A stretch of DNA of 64,000 bases, taken from positions 1,813,001 through 1,877,000 of the forward strand of contig NZ_CP080519.1 in NCBI RefSeq assembly GCF_019468465.1, in the 5' to 3' direction. Below, piece by piece: positions 38,504-48,562 of the stretch (positions within the stretch are counted from its first letter, which is position 1; each line of letters starts with the position of its first letter). The notes under the pieces were generated by a model. It made no database searches and was not told the origin of the DNA. It saw nothing but the letters and a program-made list of their open reading frames with translations. The position numbers and the translations under genes are program-made. This stretch comes from Amycolatopsis sp. DSM 110486 (lineage in GTDB: Bacteria; Actinomycetota; Actinomycetes; Mycobacteriales; Pseudonocardiaceae).

Positions 38504-40141
38504 TCACTTCTTCGGGGCGGGCTTGTTGACCTTGACGGTCTCCTGCCCGACCTTGTCGGCGTCCATCGCGTCGGCGTTCGACTCCAGGGGCTTGCCCTCG
38601 GAGGTGGTGAACTCCTTCTTGAACTCGTTCACCGCGTTCACGAGCGCGTCGCGCGTGGCGTCCTCGAACTTGCCGCTGTCGCGGATCGCGCCGAGGACCT
38701 CGGTGTGCTTGCGGCGGGCCGAGTCGAGGAACTCGTGGTTGAAGCGGCGCACGTCCTCGGTCGGGACCGAGTCGTAGTGGCCGTTGGTGCCCAGCCACAC
38801 CGTGCAGACCTGCTCCTCGACCGGGATCGGCGAGTACTGCGGCTGCTTGAGCACCTCGTACAGGCGCGCGCCACGCTCGAGCTGCGCCTTCGACGCGTCG
38901 TCGAGGTCCGAGGCGAAGGCGGCGAACGACTCCAGCTCGCGGTACTGCGACAGGTCGATGCGGAGCGAGCCGGAGACCGACTTCATCGCCTTGACCTGCG
39001 CGGCACCACCCACGCGGGACACCGAGATGCCCACGTCGATGGCCGGGCGCTGGCCGGCGTTGAACAGGTCCGACTGGAAGAAGCACTGACCGTCGGTGAT
39101 CGAGATGACGTTCGTCGGGATGTAGGCCGACACGTCGTTGGCCTTCGTCTCGATGATCGGCAGGCCGGTCAGCGAGCCGGCACCCAGCTCGTCCGACAGC
39201 TTGGCGCACCGCTCGAGGAGACGGGAGTGCAAGTAGAAGACGTCGCCGGGGAACGCCTCGCGGCCCGGCGGGCGGCGCAGCAGCAGCGAGATCGCGCGGT
39301 AGGCGTCGGCCTGCTTGGTCAGGTCGTCGAACACGATCAGGACGTGCTTACCCTCGTACATCCAGTGCTGGCCGATGGCCGAGCCGGTGTAGGGGGCGAT
39401 CCACTTGAAGCCGGCCGAGTCGGAAGCCGGGGCGGCGACGATGGTCGTGTACTCCATCGCGCCCGCGTCCTCGAGCGACTTCTTGACCGACGCGATCGTG
39501 GAGCCCTTCTGGCCGATCGCGACGTAGATGCAGCGGACCTGCTTCTTCGGGTCGCCGGTCTCCCAGTTGGCCTTCTGGTTGATGATCGTGTCCACGGCGA
39601 CGGCGGTCTTGCCCGTCTTGCGGTCACCGATGATCAGCTGGCGCTGGCCACGGCCGATCGGCGTCATCGCGTCGATGGCGGTGATGCCGGTCTGCAGCGG
39701 CTCGGACACCGGCTGGCGCTCGACCACCGAGGCGGCCTTGAGCTCCAGCGGACGCCGGGTCGTGGTCTCGATCTCGCCGAGCCCGTCGATGGCCGCGCCC
39801 AGCGGGTCGACGACCCGGCCGAGGTAGCCGTCGCCGACCGGCACGGACAGGACCTGGCCGGTCCGCTTGACCTGCTGGCCCTCTTCGATCGTCTCGAAGT
39901 CGCCGAGGATGGCCGCACCGATCGAACGGGCGTCCAGGTTCAGCGCCACACCGAGGACGCCGCCCGGGAACTCGAGCAGCTCGTTGGCCATGGCCGAGGG
40001 GAGGCCCTCGACGTGGGCGATACCGTCACCGGCGTCGGCGACCACGCCGACCTCTTCCCGGTTCACATCCGGGGCGTAACTCGAGACGTAGTTCTCGATC
40101 GCACTGCGGATCTCGTCCGAGGAGATCGTCAGCTCCGCCAT
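38504..40141 (-). CDS. atpA: ATP synthase alpha subunit
   Basis: 545 residues. Walker [19 protein letters not shown], the [20 protein letters not shown] block, and ALPHA signature [20 protein letters not shown]. The C-terminus is about 35 residues longer than in E. coli and ends lysine-rich ([10 protein letters not shown]), as in mycobacteria, where this alpha extension helps block ATP hydrolysis. The ATG at 40141 starts [17 protein letters not shown]; the frame upstream to 40180 is not conserved. Confidence 0.98.
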   Translation of the reverse strand: MAELTISSDEIRSAIENYVSSYAPDVNREEVGVVADAGDGIAHVEGLPSAMANELLEFPGGVLGVALNLDARSIGAAILGDFETIEEGQQVKRTGQVLSVPVGDGYLGRVVDPLGAAIDGLGEIETTTRRPLELKAASVVERQPVSEPLQTGITAIDAMTPIGRGQRQLIIGDRKTGKTAVAVDTIINQKANWETGDPKKQVRCIYVAIGQKGSTIASVKKSLEDAGAMEYTTIVAAPASDSAGFKWIAPYTGSAIGQHWMYEGKHVLIVFDDLTKQADAYRAISLLLRRPPGREAFPGDVFYLHSRLLERCAKLSDELGAGSLTGLPIIETKANDVSAYIPTNVISITDGQCFFQSDLFNAGQRPAIDVGISVSRVGGAAQVKAMKSVSGSLRIDLSQYRELESFAAFASDLDDASKAQLERGARLYEVLKQPQYSPIPVEEQVCTVWLGTNGHYDSVPTEDVRRFNHEFLDSARRKHTEVLGAIRDSGKFEDATRDALVNAVNEFKKEFTTSEGKPLESNADAMDADKVGQETVKVNKPAPKK

Positions 40142-40203
40142 TTCGTTCCCGCTCTCGCTTCTGTTCTGTCCAGTGTGCAAAGTCTGTGGTGCGGGCGCAC
40201 CCG

Positions 40204-41028
40204 TCAGGCGCGGCTCAGCCTGCGGCGCACCGCCGCCAGCTGGCCGGCCGTGCTGCCGTCGATGACCTCGTCGCCGACGCGGACGACGAGCCCGCCGCCC
40301 AGCCGGGGGTCCACCTCGACGTGCAGCGCGAGGGTCCGCCCGTAGATGCCGTTGAGCTTCGACCCGAGCTGGGCCTGCTGCTCGTCGGTGAGAGCGTTGG
40401 CGCTGGTCACGTACGCGACCGAACGCTCACGCCGTTCCGCGGCCAGCGCGACCAGCTTGTCGAGCCCGTTGCCGACCCCGCGCCCCTTGGCGCGGCGCAC
40501 GACCTGCTCGACGAGGGTCTCGGTGACCACGTCGACCTTGTCCGCGAACAGCCCGCGGACCAGGGTCCGCTTGGCGTCGGCGGGAGCGGCCAGGTCGGAC
40601 AGCGCGGCCTCGAGCTCCGAGGAGCCCGAGACGATCCGTGCAACCTGGAACAGCTGGGACTCGACGGTCTCGACGTTCCCGGTCTTCTCGGCGGAGGTGA
40701 GCAGCGCCGAGCGGCCGAGGGACTCGATCCCGTCCACCAGCTCGCGAGGGCTTGACCAGCGGCTGCCCGCCACGGCGTCGAGCACCTTCAGGGCCGGTTC
40801 GCTCAGCTTTCCGTCGAACAGCCGGCGGACGAGGCCCTGGCGGCTCTCCGGGCTGGCCGAAGCGTCGCTGACCGCCCGGCGCAGGCCGATTTCGCGGTCA
40901 AGGAGGTCGACGACCGAGAGCAGCTCGTCCCCGGCCGTCGCGGGGTCGGTACCCGCGTCGGCCAGAACCTCGCCGAGACGGGTCTCGGCGAGGTCGAGCG
41001 CTTCACGGCTCGCAGCATGCAGCGTCAT
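40204..41028 (-). CDS. atpH: ATP synthase delta subunit
   Basis: 274 residues, about 95 longer than E. coli delta. N-terminal part [20 protein letters not shown]; the C-terminal OSCP domain includes [20 protein letters not shown] and [20 protein letters not shown]. In mycobacteria delta is fused to a second b subunit and is much longer; here it is not fused and has no membrane helix. It connects the peripheral stalk to F1. Confidence 0.96.
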   Translation of the reverse strand: MTLHAASREALDLAETRLGEVLADAGTDPATAGDELLSVVDLLDREIGLRRAVSDASASPESRQGLVRRLFDGKLSEPALKVLDAVAGSRWSSPRELVDGIESLGRSALLTSAEKTGNVETVESQLFQVARIVSGSSELEAALSDLAAPADAKRTLVRGLFADKVDVVTETLVEQVVRRAKGRGVGNGLDKLVALAAERRERSVAYVTSANALTDEQQAQLGSKLNGIYGRTLALHVEVDPRLGGGLVVRVGDEVIDGSTAGQLAAVRRRLSRA

Positions 41029-41034
41029 CTCTGG

Positions 41035-41592
41035 TTACTTCCCCGCTCCATTGGTGGCCGACGCGGTCTCGAGCTCCGTCAGGAACCGGTCGACGGTGCC
41101 GCGGCGGCGCGCCTCGTCTTCGAGCGACTCGCCGACGATGCGGCTCGCCAGCTCCACCGCGTTGCGGCCCATGTCGGCCCGCAGCTCGGCGATGATCTGC
41201 GCCCTCTGGGCCTGCAGCTGGGCCTGCCCCTGCGCGACGATCCGCTGGGACTCGGACTCGGCCTCGGCCCGCAGCTCCGCCTTGATCTGCTCGGCTTCGA
41301 GCCGGGCGTCGTCGCGGATCTTCGCGGCCTCGGACCGGGCCTCGGCCAGCTGGGCCTTGTACTCGGCCAGCGCGTTTTCGGCCTCGGCCTGGGCCTTCTC
41401 GGCCTTCTCGATGCCGCCTTCGATCTTCTGCGCCCGTTCCTCGTACGCAGTCTCGAAACGCGGGACGACGTACTTCTTCAGGATGAACAGCAGGATCAGG
41501 AAGGCGACGATGCCGAGGATCAGCTCCGGGATGTCCGGAATGATCGGGTTGGTGTGCTCTTCGGCCGCCAACACCAAGTCACTCTTCAGCAC
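41035..41592 (-). CDS. atpF: ATP synthase b subunit
   Basis: 185 residues. One N-terminal helix (IPELILGIVAFLILLFILKK) and a long charged Ala/Glu-rich coiled coil (KAEKAQAEAENALAEYKAQL onward), forming the peripheral stalk. ATG at 41592. The atpH start follows 6 bp after this stop. Confidence 0.97.
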   Translation of the reverse strand: MLKSDLVLAAEEHTNPIIPDIPELILGIVAFLILLFILKKYVVPRFETAYEERAQKIEGGIEKAEKAQAEAENALAEYKAQLAEARSEAAKIRDDARLEAEQIKAELRAEAESESQRIVAQGQAQLQAQRAQIIAELRADMGRNAVELASRIVGESLEDEARRRGTVDRFLTELETASATNGAGK

Positions 41593-41627
41593 GACGTCTC
41601 CTTAGTGATGAGAGATGAGCGGTTCGC

Positions 41628-41882
41628 TCAGGAGGCGATGAAGAAGATGACGATACCGATCAGCGCGAGGACCTCAGTGAGCACGAAGGTCGAGAAGCCG
41701 ATGCCCTGCAGCTTGCCCTGGGCCTCCGGCTGACGCGCGGTGCCGTTGATGACCGCGGCGAAGATCAGGCCGATGCCGATACCCGGGCCGATCGCGCCCA
41801 GGCCGTAGCCGATGGCGGCGAGGCCGGGGTTGATGTTGGTCGCGGCGTCGGCGGCCTGGGCGAGAACGATGTTGGCGCTCAC
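41628..41882 (-). CDS. atpE: ATP synthase c subunit
   Basis: 84 residues, two-helix hairpin. Helix 1 has the glycine-rich [20 protein letters not shown], the loop is [12 protein letters not shown], and helix 2 has the proton-carrying Glu in [16 protein letters not shown] (about residue 70). The c-ring translocates protons and is the bedaquiline target in mycobacteria. The GTG start at 41882 has a purine-rich upstream. Confidence 0.98.
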   Translation of the reverse strand: MSANIVLAQAADAATNINPGLAAIGYGLGAIGPGIGIGLIFAAVINGTARQPEAQGKLQGIGFSTFVLTEVLALIGIVIFFIAS

Positions 41883-41940
41883 TTGCGTTTCCCTTCACTT
41901 CGGTCCGCGCACTCGCGCGGATCGGGGGCTTGTGTGTTTC

Positions 41941-42738
41941 TCAGTGCTCCGACGCCAGCGCGGCGCCGATGTACCCGGCTGACAGCAGGGCGAAGATGTA
42001 GGCCTGCAGGACCTGGATGAAGGCCTCGAGGAAAGTCATCAGGATCGCCAGGACCCAGCCGAGGATCGACACCGGCTTGAGGGCCCAGCCCGTGGTCTCC
42101 GTGAGCAGGAAGGTGCCGCCCAGGGTGAACACGATGATGATCAGGTGGCCGGCGAACATCGCGGCGAAAACACGGATGGCCAGCGTGATCGGGGTGATGA
42201 AGAACTTCTGCATGAACTCGATCAGGCTGTACAGCGGAAGCACGAACTTCGGGATCCCCGCCGGCGTCAGCTGGTTCTTCAGGTACCCGCCCAGCCCGTA
42301 CTTCTTGATGCCCACGTAGTGGTACACCGGGTAGACCACCAGAAGCGACATGGCCAGCGGGAAGCCGATCCGCGCCATGGTCGGGAACTGGAAGAAGGGA
42401 ATGATCCCGAAGAGGTTGTTCACCAAGATAAAGGTGAACAACGCGAGAACCAGCGGGATGAACGGCTTGAACTCTTTCGAGCCGATCTGCTGCCGCGTGA
42501 TGTTGTTGCGGCTGAAGTCATAGACGGACTCTGCGATGAACTGTCCCTTGGTGGGCACGATCTTCAGCTTGCGCGAAGCCACCAAGAAGTAGCCGGCGAC
42601 GATGATCAAAGCGATGATCACCAGCAGCTTCGGCTTGTTCAAGCCCCAGTCGCCAGACCCCAAAAACGGCGGCAGCTCGAAGGCATCAGTACCAGGGGGC
42701 GTGAAAACAGCACCCTCGGTCAGTACCAGCGCGATCAC
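41941..42738 (-). CDS. atpB: ATP synthase a subunit
   Basis: 265 residues, about six helices. The essential Arg is in ITLAIRVFAAMFAGHLIIIV, and the proton channel end is FLEAFIQVLQAYIFALLSAG. Also visible is the VNNLFGIIPFFQFPTMAR segment. It forms the proton half-channels against the c-ring. GTG start at 42738 with GGAGGAG upstream. Confidence 0.97.
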   Translation of the reverse strand: MIALVLTEGAVFTPPGTDAFELPPFLGSGDWGLNKPKLLVIIALIIVAGYFLVASRKLKIVPTKGQFIAESVYDFSRNNITRQQIGSKEFKPFIPLVLALFTFILVNNLFGIIPFFQFPTMARIGFPLAMSLLVVYPVYHYVGIKKYGLGGYLKNQLTPAGIPKFVLPLYSLIEFMQKFFITPITLAIRVFAAMFAGHLIIIVFTLGGTFLLTETTGWALKPVSILGWVLAILMTFLEAFIQVLQAYIFALLSAGYIGAALASEH

Positions 42739-43259
42739 TGCGCTCCTCCCGGTTCTCCCGGCCGGCGTTCACTCCGCCGGGGGAATCGTCACGATCTGGA
42801 CTTAACGTACCCGATACGCACGAGCACGCCGGAGGCGGCCAGCCCCACCGCGCAGTGAATGATTCTCATGCCCTGCACAGAGGTTGGCTCGCAAGAGCAC
42901 TGCCCTGCAATCCACTTCGGACCAGCGGCTGAGGGGCGGAACCATCGGGTCGCCACACTGCTGGTCGCGGTTCGTTTGAGGGAGTGCGCGGGCGAGGCCG
43001 CCACCCTTGAAGCGGACCCTACCAGCAGGTCAATCGGTGCCGTACACGCGTACTTCATACCAACCGATCAGCTCAGGACTTAGGTCCCGAGTCCATCCAG
43101 GACCCAAGTCCGGGACGCGCGCGACCGGTTTCGCAACACCACAGGTGAGCGCCTCGGCGAGGTGCGCCACCCACCCGAAAGTCGGCTGGTGTGTTTCAGG
43201 TCACACGCGGATGCCGCAGCGCGCTCTCACTGTTGGTAGCCGAGGGTGCCGGGTTCGCG
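42739..43259. other. 521-bp gap between atpI and atpB, no supported gene
   Basis: Two short opposed frames occur here (42859-43083 plus, 42789-43058 minus). Neither has homology I recognise, a ribosome site or a GC-third-position bias. The region is slightly less GC-rich than its neighbours and should hold a promoter for atpBEFHAGDC. TAGGGT on the minus strand (complement of 43016-43021) is a possible -10, but I cannot identify a convincing -35. Confidence 0.5.
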
Positions 43260-43709
43260 TCAGGACGGGATGATCGTCGGGATCTTCGTCTTGCGGAAGG
43301 CCACGAACTCGGCCGCGGCGGACACCATGATCGCCACGATCATCGTGATGCCGAGCGACAACGGGTGCAGCTCGGTCACGCCCTTGAGCAACTTGAGCGC
43401 GATGAACAGCACCACGACCTTGATTACGTACCCACCGAGCGCGATCACCATGACGAACATGGGGTCCTGGCCCGCGCTGAAGCGCATGAGCCCGAGTGTC
43501 GACAGGGCCGCCAGGATCGCGAGCACCGCGCCGACCAGCGAGCCGAGGAAACCGTGCAGCCCGTAGATGATGCTGAACACCGCGATGCACACGATCACCG
43601 CCGGCAGCGTGACCAGCAGCGAAGCCTTCGTCATCGCGCGAGCAGCCTGCAGCACCACCTTGGCGTGCGGGTTCTCCGTCGCGTCGGTCGAGGTTTCGGT
43701 TTCGCTCAC
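43260..43709 (-). CDS. atpI: ATP synthase accessory membrane protein AtpI-like
   Basis: 149 residues, four hydrophobic helices: LLVTLPAVIVCIAVFSIIYG, LGSLVGAVLAILAALSTLGL, FVMVIALGGYVIKVVVLFIA, GITMIVAIMVSAAAEFVAF. Position before atpB and four-helix layout match the AtpI/Rv1303 proteins thought to help c-ring assembly or Mg uptake. GTG at 43709 with GGGAG 7 bases upstream. A TACACT hexamer (complement of 43739-43744) lies 29 bp upstream and may be its -10. Confidence 0.85.
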   Translation of the reverse strand: MSETETSTDATENPHAKVVLQAARAMTKASLLVTLPAVIVCIAVFSIIYGLHGFLGSLVGAVLAILAALSTLGLMRFSAGQDPMFVMVIALGGYVIKVVVLFIALKLLKGVTELHPLSLGITMIVAIMVSAAAEFVAFRKTKIPTIIPS

Positions 43710-43993
43710 AGCTGGGCTCCCTACTCGGTTCGGCATCGAGTGTAGAGAACCTGGTGACCTGGTCTCCTGACCCCCGGCCTGCGGCCAGCAGCACAAGCGG
43801 CTGCCCCGGGTCCACGCCGGCGCGAACCCGGGGCAGCCGAATTCATTTTCGCGACAGAATGATCGGTCGCGGAATTGAACAAGAATGACCCGCGAGACAA
43901 CTGCCGCGGCGAATTCATCGGAAACGGTTCACGCGGCCCGGGGACGGCAGGGATTGGTGCACGCCAGCGCGATCCCGCCGAGACTGGTCGCGG

Positions 43994-44290
43994 TCACGAT
44001 GCCGACCGAAACCGTCCGATGGGGACTGACGTGGCCGAACGCGTTGCGGGCTGGGAAAAGCGGACCGAGAACCCGCACCGAGCGGCCGTCGTTCGGGCCG
44101 TGCCGGCGGCACCGAGTCCGACCACTTCAGCGCGAGCGACTCGCGTGCCCGATCGAGGACGCCTGGTCCACAGCACCGTTTTTCGTGATTCGGCCGGACT
44201 CGCCCCCGTCGGCTCGGCAGCGACGCCAGCCCCGGGAAAGGTCGCCATCATCGAACCCGCAGCCGACAGGACCACCGCGATTTGGCGCAT
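43994..44290 (-). CDS. Possible small secreted protein, possibly frameshifted
   Basis: From the ATG at 44290, preceded by GAGGTG 5 bases upstream, the first 33 residues form a good Sec signal peptide (MRQIAVVLSAAGSMMATFPG then AGVAAEP). The remaining 65 residues are Arg/Thr-rich and their third-position GC is clearly lower than in neighbours. A different frame nearby (about 43910-44010) has high GC3 and reads TVSVGIVTATSLGGIALACT. So either this is a short true gene or a decayed/frameshifted one. The rest of the 666-bp gap (43710-44375) shows nothing else I can support. Confidence 0.4.
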   Translation of the reverse strand: MRQIAVVLSAAGSMMATFPGAGVAAEPTGASPAESRKTVLWTRRPRSGTRVARAEVVGLGAAGTARTTAARCGFSVRFSQPATRSATSVPIGRFRSAS

Positions 44291-44375
44291 TTTCACCTCG
44301 ATTCCTCGCCCCACCGGACATTCACAAGGAGGCGCCGGAGACGTCGAGAGGAGGTGAACCGGAATTCGCGAACAC

Positions 44376-45533
44376 TCAGCCCGCGGAACGGCGCCGCGCC
44401 CTCAACCGCGGCACCAAGGACACCAGCACGGCCACCACCAGACCCGCCCCGATGACCCAGAACACGGCCGTGTCGTCGAAGAGCGTCACGGACACCGCGC
44501 CGAAGGCCAGGATGCCGGCCCACAAGTAGATGAGCAGGACGGCGCGGCGCTGGGAGTGGCCGATCTCGAGCAGGCGGTGGTGGAGGTGCATCTTGTCGGC
44601 CGCGAAGGGGCTTTCGCCGCGGCGGGTGCGGCGGATGACGGCCATCACGAGGTCCAGGACGGGCACGAAGAGCACCGCCACGACCACGACCAAGGGCGAC
44701 AGCAGGGCGAGCGCGTCGGAGGCCGAGAAGCGCGTGTAGCTGACGCGGCCGCTCGCGGAGGTGGTCGCGCCGGCGAGCACGAGGCCGATCATCATGGAGC
44801 CGGAGTCGCCCATGAATATCTTGGCGGGTTGGAAGTTGTAGGGCAGGAAGCCCAGACACGCGCCCGCCAGCGTCGCCGCAATGAGGGCCGGCGGGTAGGT
44901 GCCGAAGTCGCCGCCGGTGCTGTCGAGCAGGCCCAGCGAGAACGCGCACGTGGCCGTCGCGGCGATGAAGCCGAGGCCGCCCGCGAGGCCGTCGAGGCCG
45001 TCGACGAAGTTCATCGCGTTGACCATCACCACGACCATCACCACGGTCAGCAGCGCGCCCTGGTTCTTGTCCAGCACGAGCACCGAACCGAACGAGTCGC
45101 CGGTGCCGCCCCACGGCACCCAGAACGACACCCACTGCACGCCGAAGAGCACGAGGATCCCCGCACACATGACCTGGCCGGCCAGCTTCGTCCACGCGTC
45201 GAGCTCGAACCGGTCGTCCAGCGCGCCGATGAGCGAGATGACGCCGGCCGCCAGGAGCACGCCCACGGAGTCCAGCGAAGCGTCGAAGCCGTGGCTCAGC
45301 GCGGGCAACTGGTGCGCCAGGCCCATCGCCGCGGCCACGCCCAGGTAGATGCCGACGCCGCCCATGCGAGGGATCGGCGTCACGTGGACGTCGCGGGCGC
45401 GCGGGTTGGCGATCGCGCCGATGCGGATCGCGACGCGGCGGACCACGCCGGTGAGCAGGTAGGTCACCGCCGTCGCGGTCAGCGCGACGAGGAGGTACTC
45501 CCGGATGGGGAGAAGTCCTTGCACAGGGGGCAT
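44376..45533 (-). CDS. WecA/MraY-family polyprenyl-phosphate GlcNAc-1-phosphate transferase
   Basis: 385 residues, about 10-11 helices. PNPT family motifs: [18 protein letters not shown], the DD region [53 protein letters not shown] and the His motif [13 protein letters not shown]. It transfers GlcNAc-1-phosphate (or a similar sugar phosphate) to decaprenyl phosphate, starting arabinogalactan or teichoic-type envelope glycans. It corresponds to M. tuberculosis Rv1302 (rfe/wecA) by position and motifs. Confidence 0.93.
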   Translation of the reverse strand: MPPVQGLLPIREYLLVALTATAVTYLLTGVVRRVAIRIGAIANPRARDVHVTPIPRMGGVGIYLGVAAAMGLAHQLPALSHGFDASLDSVGVLLAAGVISLIGALDDRFELDAWTKLAGQVMCAGILVLFGVQWVSFWVPWGGTGDSFGSVLVLDKNQGALLTVVMVVVMVNAMNFVDGLDGLAGGLGFIAATATCAFSLGLLDSTGGDFGTYPPALIAATLAGACLGFLPYNFQPAKIFMGDSGSMMIGLVLAGATTSASGRVSYTRFSASDALALLSPLVVVVAVLFVPVLDLVMAVIRRTRRGESPFAADKMHLHHRLLEIGHSQRRAVLLIYLWAGILAFGAVSVTLFDDTAVFWVIGAGLVVAVLVSLVPRLRARRRSAG

Positions 45534-45627
45534 GACCGCGTCACGCCTGCCGGGGGGTCCGAGTCACCGCGTCACGCTACCGCGACCGGATGTGACGCGG
45601 TTTGGCGGAGCCTCCCCTGTGGACCGC

Positions 45628-46278
45628 TCAGGCGAGCGACTCGGCGGGCACGCCCATGACCTCGGCGATCGCCGCGCGCGTGACCGCGCCTTCGCGCAGC
45701 ACCACCGGATTCTCGCCCGTGAGGTCCACGATCGACGACGCCACGGCCTCGCCGCTCGAACCGCCGTCGAGGTACACCGACACCGAGTCGCCCAGCTGAT
45801 CCTGCGCCTCGGCCGCGGTGGACGCGGGCGGGCGGCCGGAGACGTTGGCGCTCGACACGGCCATCGGGCCGACGTCGCGCAGCAGCTCCAGCGCCACGGG
45901 GTGCAGCGGCATCCGCAGCATCACGGTGCCGCGCGACTGCCCGAGGTCCCACTGCAGGCTCGGCGCGTGCGGGAGCACGATCGACAGGTCGCCCGGCCAG
46001 AACGCCTCCACGAGCGCCCGCGCCTGCGGCGGCAGGCCGAGCACAAGACCGTCCACTGTGGACCACGAACCGACGAGCACACCCACGGGCATGTCCGGGC
46101 CGCGGTTCTTCGCGCGCAGCAACGCCTGCACGGCGCCCGCGTCGAAGGCGTCGGCACCGATGCCGTAGACGGTGTCGGTCGGCAGGACCACCAACCTGCT
46201 CGACCTCACCGCTGACGCCGCGGTGGCCAGCCCTTCGGCCCGGGACTCGCGCTTGCTGCAGTCGTACACCGCACTCAT
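45628..46278 (-). CDS. L-threonylcarbamoyladenylate synthase (Sua5/YrdC family)
   Basis: 216 residues. YrdC domain signs: VVLPTDTVYGIGADAFDAGA, LLRAKNRGPDMPVGVLVGSW, FWPGDLSIVLPHAP and GPMAVSSANVSGRPP. It makes threonylcarbamoyl-AMP for the t6A37 modification of ANN-decoding tRNAs. TAGGCT (complement of 46286-46291) ends 7 bases before the ATG: probable leaderless start. The gene sits in the conserved prmC-sua5-wecA order, but here it is separated from prmC by two inserted genes. A GTCCAYWRTGGAC palindrome lies at 46051-46063. Confidence 0.94.
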   Translation of the reverse strand: MSAVYDCSKRESRAEGLATAASAVRSSRLVVLPTDTVYGIGADAFDAGAVQALLRAKNRGPDMPVGVLVGSWSTVDGLVLGLPPQARALVEAFWPGDLSIVLPHAPSLQWDLGQSRGTVMLRMPLHPVALELLRDVGPMAVSSANVSGRPPASTAAEAQDQLGDSVSVYLDGGSSGEAVASSIVDLTGENPVVLREGAVTRAAIAEVMGVPAESLA

Positions 46279-46342
46279 GCCGCGAAGCCTAGCCCTCGTC
46301 CCCGGCACCTGAATGCGGTGGTCAGGTGCCGGGGACGCCGGG

Positions 46343-48349
46343 TCAGAACCCGATGGCCGTGCAGGTGGTGGTGCTCGTCTTCGCCGGATCGCTCACCGAC
46401 GTGGCGGTGAGCTTGACCCGCGCCGTGTACGGCGCGCCCGGTGCCCGTTTCGCGTAGGCGGCGATCTGGGCGGTCTGCCCGAACTTCGCCGTCGCCAGCT
46501 CGTTGGGCAACCGGACTTCCCAGCCCTTCGCGTCGGTGCTCGCGCTCAGCCGGTAGGTGTCGCTGTCGTACGGCGCCTTCGCCCCGCGCGGGGAACCGGT
46601 GTTGAGCAGCCGGAAGTCGCACGTGGCGAGCCCGCCCTTGGTGAACGCGGGCAGCGCCGGCCACAGGTGCGCACCGCGCGCCTGCGGGCCCGCACCGTCG
46701 AGCGAAGCGACGGTGACCGTGTACGACAAGACACCGCTGCGGTCACGCGCGAGGTCGGTGACCAGGAAGTGCAGCCGGTTGGCCTCGTCGGTGTACTCGT
46801 ACGCGCCCGAGGAGCCCGTGCCGGCCTTGAACGCCGCGTCGTTGAGCTGCCGGTAGTCGCCGACGGTGATCTTCACCGGCGTGCCGTCCGGCTTCACGTA
46901 GTCGGTGAGGCCGATGTCCTGCGGGTTCGCGTCGACGATCCACTCGAACGGCGCCGCGTCCTTGTTCTTGGTCTTGGCCAGCAGCACGCCGGAGTCGGGC
47001 GCGAAGGAGTCCGAACCCATCCGGTCGACGACCTCGAGCGTGTAGTTGTCGTAACCGCCGCCGTCGCACAGCGGGTCGGTGTTGCGGTCGCACTTCGGGG
47101 ATTTGTCGCCGCCCGGCAGCGCGATGTTCAGCCCCGTGTACGCGCCCGGTTCCGGTGCCGCCTCCCGCGCGGTGATCCGCGCCGTTACGGGACCGGTTTT
47201 CGCGAGCTGGTCGCGGTCGAGCTGCAGCACGTCGGCGGGGTCGACGATGCCGAGCTTGAGCTTGTTGCGCAGCATGTGGTGCGCGCCCATCGAGCCGCCT
47301 TCGGTGGCCGGGATCTGCCAGCGCGTGTGCGGGCCGCCGGGACCGTTGAAGCTGCCGCGCGAAAGCATCTCCCACGGGCCGGTGTACGCGCGCTGCGGCG
47401 GGACGCCGAACGGGTTGTTGTAGTTGTCGCCGATGCCCAGGATGTGGCTGAACTCGTGGGCGTAGGTGCCCTGGCCGGACGATTCGGCCTGCGTCGACGA
47501 GCCGTTCTGCGCGTTGGGCCAGATGCTCGACGCCGAGGCCCACGACGTCCACGGGACGTAGCGGGTGTCGGCCCAGTTGGGCAGGCTCTCGTCGCCGGGC
47601 GGGCCGAACTCGTCCGGCACGGCGTCCTGGCTGCCGAACTTCATCTCGCCGAACTCCTGCCACGTCGAGCTCTCGTCCTGGCCCGCGGAGAGGAAGAAGA
47701 CGAAGTCGAACTGGTCGGCCAGGGCGCCGACGTCGGCCTTCCACGCGGCGCGCGCGTCGGTGCGCAGGTCGCGGTCGCACGTCGAGCCCTGTGGGCACGC
47801 GTTGTCCTGGAACTCCATGCCGTACTCGAAGGACTTGCCCGGCATGCGGTAGGGCCCGAACGCGGTGAGGTCCACGCCGAAGCGGCCGCCGGAGTCCTCC
47901 ATCCAGTACTCGTTGATGGTGTGGCCGTGGTTGAGGGTTTCCGGCTTGTTGAGGAAGTCCTGGTAGTACTGCGCCACGTTCTCGCGCGCGAGGTTGCTGG
48001 CGGACGGACCGGGGTTGCCGAAGACGGTCGAGTGCGGCGCCTTCGTGACCACGAAGTCCTCGTCCGGGTAGTCCGCGAGCACCACGGCGCCCTTGAACGT
48101 GCGCTCGGTGGGCTCGAGCGACGGGTCGGCCCAGTTTGTGCCGGGGACCTTGCGGTAGTCGTTCCACGTCATGGCCGCTTGGTCGGCCCAGTGCGCGGAG
48201 TTCAGCGGCGCGGGCCAGCCGCGGGTGAACGTGTCGGCGTTCGCCGTGCCGGCGGTCAGCCCGGGCAGCAAGGCGACGGCCGCGACGACGGCGGCCACCT
48301 TCGAGACGCGCCTCGTCGTGCGCCGGACAGGGATCCAGGAGGGTCTCAT
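46343..48349 (-). CDS. Secreted M6-family (immune inhibitor A-like) metalloprotease
   Basis: 668 residues. Sec signal peptide: RRTTRRVSKVAAVVAAVALL then LTAGTANADTF (cleavage near residue 38). The zinc site is GTYAHEFSHILGIGDNY (HExxH plus a downstream D), typical of M6 proteases. GPWEMLSRGSFNGPGGPHTR follows, with the Met-turn-like EMLS. After the catalytic domain come beta-rich domains of about 250 residues that may bind substrate. M6 members degrade host or competitor proteins; this one is likely an extracellular nutrient protease. ATG at 48349 with GGGGAG 6 bases upstream. Confidence 0.9.
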   Translation of the reverse strand: MRPSWIPVRRTTRRVSKVAAVVAAVALLPGLTAGTANADTFTRGWPAPLNSAHWADQAAMTWNDYRKVPGTNWADPSLEPTERTFKGAVVLADYPDEDFVVTKAPHSTVFGNPGPSASNLARENVAQYYQDFLNKPETLNHGHTINEYWMEDSGGRFGVDLTAFGPYRMPGKSFEYGMEFQDNACPQGSTCDRDLRTDARAAWKADVGALADQFDFVFFLSAGQDESSTWQEFGEMKFGSQDAVPDEFGPPGDESLPNWADTRYVPWTSWASASSIWPNAQNGSSTQAESSGQGTYAHEFSHILGIGDNYNNPFGVPPQRAYTGPWEMLSRGSFNGPGGPHTRWQIPATEGGSMGAHHMLRNKLKLGIVDPADVLQLDRDQLAKTGPVTARITAREAAPEPGAYTGLNIALPGGDKSPKCDRNTDPLCDGGGYDNYTLEVVDRMGSDSFAPDSGVLLAKTKNKDAAPFEWIVDANPQDIGLTDYVKPDGTPVKITVGDYRQLNDAAFKAGTGSSGAYEYTDEANRLHFLVTDLARDRSGVLSYTVTVASLDGAGPQARGAHLWPALPAFTKGGLATCDFRLLNTGSPRGAKAPYDSDTYRLSASTDAKGWEVRLPNELATAKFGQTAQIAAYAKRAPGAPYTARVKLTATSVSDPAKTSTTTCTAIGF

Positions 48350-48562
48350 CCACACTCCCCTTCACGATCGGGCCGCCCGGGGCGGGCGGGCCCGAAGATC
48401 GACGGTATTCAGTCGACCGCGGATCGTTAGGGTTGCGAACGAAATCCGCCCCATTGCCTCACGACGAAAGTCGGACAGAGGTGGCGTACCGGCCGAACCT
48501 GTCGTTCGAACGGCAGACGGGACGAGCCGGGCGCGGGTTCGAGATGGCCGCTCCAGCTCGGT

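Noticed and set aside
42789..43083. Two short opposed frames (42859-43083 plus, 42789-43058 minus) in the atpI-atpB gap
   Set aside because: No ribosome site, no codon bias, no family pattern; treated as non-coding.
46313..48430. 705-codon plus-strand open frame opposite the M6 protease
   Set aside because: It is the antisense of a clear protease gene; the translation is Arg/Val/Gly-rich with no family pattern, as expected in high-GC shadow frames.
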